Position numbers and translations under genes: made by a program. This document shows, piece after piece, positions 1 to 5,294 of a stretch of 5,665 nt of DNA (position 1 is the first letter of the stretch; every line of letters starts with the position of its first letter). This DNA is from CAZTZY01 sp964617765 (GTDB lineage: Bacteria > Pseudomonadota > Gammaproteobacteria > Pseudomonadales > DT-91), in NCBI GenBank assembly GCA_964617765.1, contig CAZTZY010000135.1, positions 1 through 5,665 on the forward strand. Direction: 5' to 3'. The notes under the pieces are model-generated. The model worked only from the letters and a program-made list of their open reading frames with translations. It was not told where the DNA came from and did not search any database.

Positions 1-1
1 C

Positions 2-322
2 TGGCAACTGATTGTAAGGGGACCATGGTGCCATGACATTACCTATATGATGATAACCGGCCTTGATATCAATGTACGTCGCCAACATGAGAAAGAACTG
101 CTTAACCTCTACCGTGAAACGCTGTTGGCAAACGGCGTAAAAAATGTGCCCGGTGAAGAACAGGCTTACCTGTTATATCGGCAATCTGCTATCTGGGGCC
201 TGGTGATTGGCTGGTTGATTACACCGCCGCAAAATTATGGCGAAGCCATTACAGCAGCTAACATCCAAAAGATGGTGACTGCCATGATCGACCTGAAAAC
301 CCTCGAAAGCCTGGATGCCTGA
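2..322 (+). CDS. Phosphotransferase (APH / ecdysteroid-kinase-like) family protein, C-terminal part, 5' end outside window
   Basis: The reading frame is open from the first complete codon of the window, so this is the last 106 residues of a longer protein. It starts WQLIVRGPWCHDITYMM, which matches the 'D-W-Q ... G-P ... D-(L/I)-x-Y' segment of the APH/choline-kinase-like fold (PF01636, or the related EcKL/CHK group). In that fold the Asp just before W-Q binds Mg-ATP; the first base of the window (c) is compatible with a GAC codon for it, but that is a guess. The remainder has the usual alpha-helical C-lobe pattern: a charged 'RRQHEKELLNLYRETLLANGV' type helix, then a hydrophobic 'GLVIGWLI' helix. 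Family members transfer phosphate from ATP to a hydroxyl on a small molecule; the substrate cannot be told from this fragment. An internal ATG at 47 is not a plausible start because homology extends upstream of it. Confidence 0.72.
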   Translation, partial: WQLIVRGPWCHDITYMMITGLDINVRRQHEKELLNLYRETLLANGVKNVPGEEQAYLLYRQSAIWGLVIGWLITPPQNYGEAITAANIQKMVTAMIDLKTLESLDA

Positions 323-342
323 AACCAGCTAAATATTACCAC

Positions 343-372
343 TGTAGAGGCGTAGCATGCTACGTCTCTACA
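343..372. repeat. 30-bp near-perfect palindrome between two + strand genes
   Basis: Left arm TGTAGAGGCGTAGCA (343-357) and right arm TGCTACGTCTCTACA (358-372) are reverse complements except for one position, which would be a G-U pair in RNA. The centre is GCATGC with no spacer, so as RNA it would fold into a long hairpin with a small loop. No run of T follows, so it is not a textbook intrinsic terminator. It sits 20 nt after the phosphotransferase stop and 19 nt before the SRPBCC start, as an intergenic REP-like or MITE-like palindrome would. I recall near-identical 'GTAGAGACGTAGCATGCTACGTCTCTAC' type palindromes in unrelated bacterial genomes, but that is memory and not checked. Confidence 0.8.
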
Positions 373-391
373 TTTACGCGGAATACAAACA

Positions 392-817
392 GTGACACAA
401 ACTATAGAAACAACCGTCGACATTGATTCGAGCATTCACAAGGTGTGGTACGCATTATCACATCTGGAACAATTTAAATCGTGGAATTCAGCCACCTGGT
501 TTACTCTAAAACCCGTAGTGGGAATAAAGCAAACCATGCATGTGAAACTGCTCGGCTTTTGGCTGGTCGTACCGGTTAAAATCCAGAGTTGCAATGTAAA
601 AGATGGCCTGCGCTGGCAAGGTGGGATTCCATTGATATTTACTGGCAGCCATTATTTCAAACTGGAGGTATTGGGAGAGGATAAAACCCGGTTTATTCAA
701 GGCGAAGATTTTAATGGCATCTGTGTTCCACTACTTTTGCCTTTCCTCAAAAAAGCTTTGAATGAACTTTACCAGGGAATGAACAAGGACATTAAAAATC
801 ACTGTGAGAATAGTTAA
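392..817 (+). CDS. SRPBCC (START / polyketide-cyclase-like) family protein
   Basis: A 141-aa protein beginning at GTG; the next in-frame ATG (Met49) would remove the conserved N-terminus. Only a weak GCGGA ribosome-binding site lies about 9 nt upstream. The layout is that of the SRPBCC/Bet v 1 fold (PF10604-like): strand 1 plus helix 'TTVDIDSSIHKVWYALSHLE' with the conserved V-W, then 'FKSWNS' (the W-N step), a run of strands in the middle (about 45-105), and a long C-terminal helix about 115-137 containing the 'MNKDIKNH' segment that corresponds to the family's 'MN-x-x-L-K' ending. Members have a hydrophobic cavity for lipids or other ligands and roles from lipid transfer to cyclisation; the ligand here is unknown. 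There is no signal peptide, so it is probably cytosolic. It follows the phosphotransferase on the same strand and may be co-transcribed, with the palindrome in between. Confidence 0.75.
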   Translation: MTQTIETTVDIDSSIHKVWYALSHLEQFKSWNSATWFTLKPVVGIKQTMHVKLLGFWLVVPVKIQSCNVKDGLRWQGGIPLIFTGSHYFKLEVLGEDKTRFIQGEDFNGICVPLLLPFLKKALNELYQGMNKDIKNHCENS

Positions 818-849
818 CGATATAGCAGCTAAATGCGAATAACTGGTAT

Positions 850-1070
850 TTATTCAAGCTGAACAACACATAAGCATAGTGAAAACTGTTTGTGTATATA
901 ACGGCGGTCAAGATCACTTTTCATTGTATCTAACACTTCATTACAAGAATATGCCGATAGGCACCGATAATAATTTGTTGTTTATCATCCCACAGTATCA
1001 AGTGATCATAGTTCAAGTCATAAACAACCAGATCATACTTTTTCCTGTTATCGACCCATGAGTTGCAATG
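850..1070 (-). pseudogene. Remnant of a GNAT / hemolysin-like N-acyltransferase
   Basis: On the minus strand, 1070-933 reads ...NSWVDNRKKYDLVVYD followed by LNYDHLILWDDKQQIIIGAY and R, then stops at TAG (932-930). This is the core of the GNAT acyltransferase group (Acetyltransf_5-like, PF13444): 'D-x-Y-D ... HL(I/L)xWD ... I-(V/I)-GAYR'. Shifting frame near 957-930 restores a plausible continuation, AYSCNEVLDTMKSDLDRR and then YIHKQFSL, resembling the family's '...VLDT...LYT..LF' segment; it ends at TAA (852-850). Upstream in a third frame (about 1140-1072) is FEKDKPWLRYFLKISLL, which may be more of the same gene. No intact frame, start codon or downstream half of the enzyme is present, so this is a decayed fragment. 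It explains why the region is otherwise empty and why a 60-codon open frame exists on the opposite strand (879-1061). Assignment rests on motif memory only. Confidence 0.52.
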
Positions 1071-1250
1071 TTATGTCCCTCAAAAGACTAATCTTCAGAA
1101 AATAGCGCAGCCATGGCTTGTCTTTTTCAAATAGAATTTTTATTAGCACGCTTATGGCCTAACAATTCATCTTTTGAGTACCTGTTACAGCACATCTGTA
1201 TCGTAAATCACTGAAAATTAACTCATTAATGGAGGCAGATAATGCTAATT

Positions 1251-1286
1251 GGCAAAAGAGGAGACCTGCCATTTCTGGCAAATCTC
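1251..1286 (-). terminator. Intrinsic terminator downstream of the beta-propeller lipoprotein gene
   Basis: On the minus strand an 11-bp stem (GAGATTTGCCA / TGGCAGGTCTC, two G-U pairs) closes a GAAA tetraloop and is followed by CTCTTTTG. The stem starts 34 nt past the TGA at 1321-1323, the expected position for ending that transcript. The T-run is short, but the stem is long and the tetraloop is a stable class. Confidence 0.68.
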
Positions 1287-1320
1287 TCAACAGGGAAGAA
1301 CTGAAACTCTAGCGGGATAA

Positions 1321-2814
1321 TCAGAATCCTTTTACTGCATTGGTATAGAGATATATATCCGGGTCTTCCGTGAGATCCGCATTCGCATTCACCCCTACAA
1401 CATGCACTCGGGTAGGATCATAGGGATTAAGCATTGCCGCAACAGAATCACTGGCTGATATCTGGATCTGGTTAGCCGGATTACCTGAACCCTTGCTGAA
1501 ACCAACAAATTCAGTCACTTTTTTGGAGGCAACATTAGCGTCGGATGTGTCACTCGATGTCTGCAGGTAAACATAGTTATTGGCAATAAATATATCCCTG
1601 ACTTCTTCCTTGGTGAAGGACTCCACCAGAGCTCTTCCTAACAATGAAATCTTGATATTGAACAACATGGTGTGATTAAAGGTATGATCCCAGCACAGTT
1701 TACTGTAGACCGTCACACACGATGCATCATATTTAGCGATATAGCCATTCACATTCACCGCCGAATTTGGATCAATCGTATCACCGGCAATATACAGGCT
1801 GCCTACACTATCAAAGGTCATCGCACGGAATTTGAATTTCTTGTCAAAAGCCATGATTGAGCTAACACTGGTAATACCCGTTGTTCCAAAAACGATTTTG
1901 AACACTTCGGCAGTATCTCCATCATTACCTGCAAAAAGCAGATACCCGTCAGGATGCAATGCGAGTTGATAATCTGAAGCATTGGAATCAAGACCGCCAA
2001 AACTGGTATTATCAAACGCAGTAACATTACCAACATCATTTTTATAATAACGGATAGCTATATCACCCGGAGTGCCTGTTGTGCCAGTATTCCCAGGATA
2101 CGTTGTATAAAACCATTCTTTGCCATTAGCATCATAAACCACGAGAGAATCCCAAACATTCGTAGCATTCACTGTACCATTCGAACAACAGCCACGCGTT
2201 TGCTCATAGATGTTGGCACCTGTGTTGCCATCAAAAAATGCAGTCGCATATCTATCCCAGTTACTATGGTTACCTGCCACATAGACTGTGCCGCTATTAC
2301 CCACTGATACGGTGTAGGCTGAACCTTTATCACCACTGAAACGGTTAACATCCCAGATGATAGCCAGCGTTTGGCCATTTATTTTGGTAACGAACCAGTT
2401 GCCCGCCACTTGCCGCTCACCCACAATAATGATGTCCCCGTATTTATCTTTAGCCATTGCCCTGGGTACGGTCTGGTTATCATTCCCGGCCTTGAAAATC
2501 TTCTCCACTTCCTTTATTCCAAACCGGTTATATTTCAGCAACACCGCCCATTTAGAACCATCTATCAATAACATCTGGCCCAATGTATAGGTACTTCCCT
2601 CACTATCCATTTCCATATCTACGGCGACCATTTCTTTAATTTGCGTGCCTTTATATTTCTCCGACCAGGCCAGCGACCAGTTAGGCAATTGCCAGGGCAT
2701 AACGATGCCTGTTTCTATGCACCCCGAAAGTAGCAGTACACTCAGCATCAGGGTAGCTGCACCCGGAATCCGTTTATGCCAAAGACAGCGGGTTATTTTT
2801 TTGCTTATGCTCAT
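1321..2814 (-). CDS. Secreted lipoprotein with beta-propeller-type repeats
   Basis: A 497-aa protein starting at the ATG at 2814, chosen because GAGGG lies 7 nt upstream; the frame stays open to an ATG at 2865, but that would put 17 charged residues before the signal. Residues 1-32 form a lipoprotein signal: basic start with KK and HKR, hydrophobic stretch 19-29, lipobox L29-S30-G31-C32. The +2 residue is Ile, not Asp, so outer-membrane sorting is likely by the enteric rule. The mature part repeats a 'x-D-x-x-G-x-(I/L/V)-Y-(I/V)-x-G' pattern about every 45-70 residues: MDSEGSTYTLG, KDKYGDIIIVG, VGNSGTVYVAG, YDANGKEWFY, HPDGYLLFAG, FDSVGSLYIAG, then weaker ones at IANNYVYLQ and YDPTRVHVVG. This is the hallmark of SBBP/delta-60-like beta-propeller repeats and suggests 7-8 blades. 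Cysteines are few (a CC pair and two in 'SCVTVYSKLCW') and may form disulfides. I see no catalytic motif; a binding or scaffold role at the cell surface is inference. It is a single-gene unit with its own terminator. Confidence 0.75.
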   Translation of the reverse strand: MSISKKITRCLWHKRIPGAATLMLSVLLLSGCIETGIVMPWQLPNWSLAWSEKYKGTQIKEMVAVDMEMDSEGSTYTLGQMLLIDGSKWAVLLKYNRFGIKEVEKIFKAGNDNQTVPRAMAKDKYGDIIIVGERQVAGNWFVTKINGQTLAIIWDVNRFSGDKGSAYTVSVGNSGTVYVAGNHSNWDRYATAFFDGNTGANIYEQTRGCCSNGTVNATNVWDSLVVYDANGKEWFYTTYPGNTGTTGTPGDIAIRYYKNDVGNVTAFDNTSFGGLDSNASDYQLALHPDGYLLFAGNDGDTAEVFKIVFGTTGITSVSSIMAFDKKFKFRAMTFDSVGSLYIAGDTIDPNSAVNVNGYIAKYDASCVTVYSKLCWDHTFNHTMLFNIKISLLGRALVESFTKEEVRDIFIANNYVYLQTSSDTSDANVASKKVTEFVGFSKGSGNPANQIQISASDSVAAMLNPYDPTRVHVVGVNANADLTEDPDIYLYTNAVKGF

Positions 2815-2821
2815 GATTTTT

Positions 2822-2826
2822 CCCTC
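2822..2826 (-). promoter_or_regulatory. Shine-Dalgarno site that fixes the lipoprotein start
   Basis: GAGGG on the minus strand, 7 nt before the ATG at 2814-2812. The alternative upstream ATG at 2865 has no comparable site, and the shorter start gives a standard-length lipoprotein signal. Confidence 0.75.
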
Positions 2827-2910
2827 AATTGACTGTTCTGTAATACGTTTTTGGCCAGGTTGCATGAAGATGCCAGGAAAACAGCATTGCCTACATATGG
2901 CACATTATTT

Positions 2911-2940
2911 TATTATGTGACAGAAGTGTGTCACATAATA
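2911..2940. promoter_or_regulatory. Perfect 12-6-12 inverted repeat, candidate operator upstream of the lipoprotein gene
   Basis: TATTATGTGACA (2911-2922), spacer GAAGTG, TGTCACATAATA (2929-2940): both arms match perfectly. It lies about 97-126 nt upstream of the lipoprotein ATG. An extra half-site-like TAATGTG (minus strand) occurs at about 2902-2909. The TGTGA/TCACA halves recall CRP, but the spacing between them is 10 and not 6, so it is not a CRP box. T7 follows on the + strand, so a + strand intrinsic terminator is an alternative reading; the stem is AT-rich and no + strand gene lies upstream nearby, which makes that less likely. Confidence 0.55.
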
Positions 2941-3168
2941 TTTTTTTGTGCAACGAGAATGTGAATAGATACAATAAAGGTGGTGTTTTTAAGCTATTGT
3001 TTTTTATTACTATTTTAATTTTAAGTTAAAAAAGAATAAAGAATCGGGATTTTTTTACACAAATATTCTAAGGCGAAAAGCTGATTCAGTACTTAATGTC
3101 TATAACGCAAATGCACTAGGCTCTTTTAACATTTACGCCAAACCACGAGTGGAAATTACAGTAGCTGG
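2941..3168. other. AT-rich intergenic region without a gene
   Basis: No coding frame with homology or a ribosome-binding site was found on either strand. The segment 2990-3060 is strongly AT-rich with T- and A-runs, typical of promoter or UP-element DNA for the minus-strand lipoprotein gene. I could not place a convincing -35/-10 pair. No clear terminator follows the HupE/UreJ gene stop at 3169; only a G-U-containing imperfect stem (GCGTAAATG/CATTTGCGT, about 3109-3142, minus strand) without a T-run is visible. Confidence 0.5.
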
Positions 3169-4161
3169 TTATTGCAGCAACCTTGTCAAAAGCCAATAAC
3201 TTGATAAAGCGCCGATGAAATAGCCGAACACCTTATTGTGCGATTGAATGGATATGCCCAGCCGCATCAAAAATTTAATAAGCAGCATGAAAAACAGGAT
3301 AATTAACAGTTGACCTGCTTCTATCCCCAAATTGAAAGAAAGCAATGGCAACAACAGGTTGCTTTCAGCTGATAATGCTTCTGCCAATACACTGGCAAAT
3401 CCACATCCATGTATGAGTCCGAATAAAAAAGTGATTGCGTAGGGTTTTTGTCGAATGGAAAAATACCCTTGGCGGTTGTTTTCTTTCAAAATCTCCAGGG
3501 CCAATATAATCAAAGTTATGGCGATTAAAACTTCGATTATTTGGGCATTAAATGGCAAAAGCCCAAAACTCGCCAGTAGTAGCGAAGCACTGTGCCCAAC
3601 AGTAAAACTGCTGATTGCCCATACCAGTTTACGTAAAGTAGTTAGCAATAAAAAAACCAGACCAGAAACAAACAAAACATGATCCCAACCAAAAATCAAA
3701 TGCTCAATCCCGGAGGCCACATATTGCCTCGCCGTATCAACAGCCGAAAGCGAAGCTGGCACAGTAAATCCTGATGATTCTGCATTGATAAGCTGGCTAT
3801 TCTGCTTACCATGAGTGTCAGTAAAAACAATCATCACGTTGGTTCGTGCACGACTCAGGTCAGAGAATCTAATCTCTTGCCCAATCAATGGCTGTGTACA
3901 ATGAATTTGCCATTGGTAAATAACCGCCAGGCCCTGAACTGCAATATGTTCGTCTGGATGTTTTGTACAATTGTCGGGAAATATCGGCATCACATCGATG
4001 CCTGGGGTTTTCATATTGGCGACTTTCCACGAAACAGTCGCTTGTGAGTTATCTTGCAGGGTAATCCTCAATAAGCCTGGAGCAAGATTATGACAATATA
4101 CGGTAAGTGCATTTAACAGCAGTGTTAGAACGATAATGAGTTTGAAAAGGATTTTCATCAT
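3169..4161 (-). CDS. HupE/UreJ-2 family membrane protein, putative metal permease
   Basis: A 330-aa protein starting at the ATG at 4161, which overlaps the stop of the upstream isomerase gene (TGATG), suggesting translational coupling; the ATG at 4158 is equally possible. Residues 1-23 are a hydrophobic signal peptide, followed by 'HNLAPGLLRITL', the family's conserved His-x-x-x-Pro-x-x-Leu start of a periplasmic beta-rich domain (about 24-140) with Cys65 and Cys88 as a likely disulfide. Then come about six to seven membrane segments with the hallmark HupE/UreJ motifs: G151-x2-H154-x3-G158-x-D160-H161, T187-x2-H190-S191, H251-G252-x-G254-F255 and F276-N277-x-G279-x-E281-x-G283-Q284. The related HupE/UreJ proteins of hydrogenase and urease clusters are nickel permeases; these long, N-terminally extended members (PF13795) lack such a demonstrated substrate, and no hydrogenase or urease gene is visible here. 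The conserved His/Asp/Glu residues in the membrane part suggest metal binding. It is the last gene of the operon. Confidence 0.85.
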   Translation of the reverse strand: MMKILFKLIIVLTLLLNALTVYCHNLAPGLLRITLQDNSQATVSWKVANMKTPGIDVMPIFPDNCTKHPDEHIAVQGLAVIYQWQIHCTQPLIGQEIRFSDLSRARTNVMIVFTDTHGKQNSQLINAESSGFTVPASLSAVDTARQYVASGIEHLIFGWDHVLFVSGLVFLLLTTLRKLVWAISSFTVGHSASLLLASFGLLPFNAQIIEVLIAITLIILALEILKENNRQGYFSIRQKPYAITFLFGLIHGCGFASVLAEALSAESNLLLPLLSFNLGIEAGQLLIILFFMLLIKFLMRLGISIQSHNKVFGYFIGALSSYWLLTRLLQ

Positions 4162-5264
4162 CAACCATCTATCGAGGCAATGTGAATACTGTAATTTTTT
4201 CGCCACTCGATGAGTTGCTGTTGAATAGCCTGTTTTTCCTTGTCTCGCATATACTCGTTTAATAACCTGTCTTTATAAACTGACAAATCTTTAAACGGGT
4301 CACCGTTCAACACACTGTTATTAACTCTAATGATATGAAAACCCGCGGCCGATTCCTGAAGATCGAGTACAGAGGGTTTTTCAGCTAACAGAATATTATG
4401 AGTAATGATTTTGTCGAATATCTTGAGCAAACTGTTTTCTGATAAGCCCTGTTGTTTATCGACATAAGATGAGGTAGCCAACGTCAACAATTTCTCATCT
4501 GACATTTGGCCTTGTTTCCATTCGCTATAAATGCTGTCGATCTGTACTTTATCAAAATCACCTTTTGCAAAAAAAGCATGGAATATATTGACTGTATTGC
4601 CTTGTGAATAGCGCGCAATATTCTCTATTAAATATTGCCTTAACTGTTTATCTGTTGGAGTTTCAACAGCTGTGCGAGCAATAATTTTTTCCATCCTGTC
4701 TTTCAGTCGCCGCACCACCACAAGATCAGATTTTAACATACCCATTGCAATGGCCTTGTTAAACAGTTTGTCGCGATCTATCGGTATGGCTTTTGCTTTC
4801 ATGGAGGCATCTGGCTCATACAATCCATTTTTCTCTAACAATCCTTTTTCTAATGCAGAATGCGGTTCACCTGTTTGTGGAGATTCGTGTTCATCGGGTT
4901 CATTTTTTACTATCAAGCCTTGCTCCAGCGCAGACGAATCGACTGAACCTTGCTCCAGAAAAATCATGTTCAGGATCAGGCGTTCCTTAATAACATTATC
5001 AGAAAGATGTATACCCAGTTTTAACGCTTCATTCACCAATATTTCATCATCAATACGACTTTCAATTAATGCCTTTAATTCATCTTTTGTCGGTGATTGT
5101 TTCATCATATCGATAAAATCTTCACGGATTAATTTTAGATCGTCATGTGTGAGTGTTATGACATCTTTTTGGGAAGGTGATTTAAAAGATTCAAGCCAGG
5201 GCAACCCTGCATATAGCAGGATTCCCATAATCATGAAAATAAAGAGATGTTTCAACATAGCCAT
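4161..5264 (-). CDS. Membrane-anchored parvulin-like peptidylprolyl isomerase (PpiC/SurA type) with duplicated helical module
   Basis: A 367-aa protein; the ATG at 5264 is preceded by GGAAAGG at 7 nt. Residues 5-22 form a hydrophobic signal anchor, so the rest is probably periplasmic. Residues 71-103 ('IDDEILVNEALKLGIHLSDN' then a helix) match the SurA/PpiC-like segment 'D-E-(I/V)-L-x-x-E-A-x-x-L-G-(L/I)' that precedes PPIase domains. A related copy occurs at 163-195 ('IDRDKLFNKAIAMGMLKSD' then VVVRRLKDRMEKI), followed by 'TPTDKQLRQYLIEN', the usual lead-in. Between the copies is a linker with repeated LEQG/LEKG units. The PPIase-like part (about 223-316) retains the two hallmark segments, N226-IFHAFF and G308-FHIIRV, with H229 and H310; otherwise it is divergent, so activity is uncertain and it may act mainly as a chaperone. 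The C-terminal helix about 324-357 ends WRKNYSIHI, as in relatives. It lies 30 nt after the DUF3604 gene and overlaps the HupE/UreJ start, so it probably helps fold one or both partners (inference). Confidence 0.82.
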   Translation of the reverse strand: MAMLKHLFIFMIMGILLYAGLPWLESFKSPSQKDVITLTHDDLKLIREDFIDMMKQSPTKDELKALIESRIDDEILVNEALKLGIHLSDNVIKERLILNMIFLEQGSVDSSALEQGLIVKNEPDEHESPQTGEPHSALEKGLLEKNGLYEPDASMKAKAIPIDRDKLFNKAIAMGMLKSDLVVVRRLKDRMEKIIARTAVETPTDKQLRQYLIENIARYSQGNTVNIFHAFFAKGDFDKVQIDSIYSEWKQGQMSDEKLLTLATSSYVDKQQGLSENSLLKIFDKIITHNILLAEKPSVLDLQESAAGFHIIRVNNSVLNGDPFKDLSVYKDRLLNEYMRDKEKQAIQQQLIEWRKNYSIHIASIDG

Positions 5265-5271
5265 ATATTTA

Positions 5272-5278
5272 CCTTTCC
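5272..5278 (-). promoter_or_regulatory. Shine-Dalgarno site of the isomerase gene
   Basis: GGAAAGG on the minus strand, 7 nt before the ATG at 5264, inside the 30-nt gap after the DUF3604 stop. It supports this start over the second ATG at 5258 and shows that the gap is too short to hold a separate promoter and terminator. Confidence 0.7.
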
Positions 5279-5294
5279 AGGTTATTTGTGGCTG

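Noticed and set aside
879..1061. 60-codon open frame on the + strand beginning at GTG
   Set aside because: No ribosome-binding site and no recognisable protein; it lies antisense to the acyltransferase remnant, which explains its openness.
1242..1304. 20-codon + strand frame (MLIGKRGDLP...) with a very good GGAGG site 6 nt before the ATG
   Set aside because: Its sequence overlaps the minus-strand terminator hairpin and has no similarity I know; the GGAGG could be chance. Worth keeping in mind only if ribosome profiling shows it.
2911..2940. CRP binding site
   Set aside because: TGTGA and TCACA halves are present but are 10 bases apart and not 6.
2911..2948. Hairpin plus T7 read as a + strand intrinsic terminator
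   Set aside because: No + strand gene ends within 2 kb upstream, and the stem is mostly A-T; the operator reading fits the position better, though it is not proven.
3043..3056. A-run/GGGATT/T-run around 3050 as a terminator
   Set aside because: The self-complementary part is only AATC-GG-GATT with a 2-base loop, too short for a stable hairpin.
4162..4206. Upstream ATG at 4206 as the HupE/UreJ start
   Set aside because: It would add 15 charged and polar residues before the signal peptide and overlap the isomerase gene by 46 nt; the ATG at 4161 gives a normal signal sequence.
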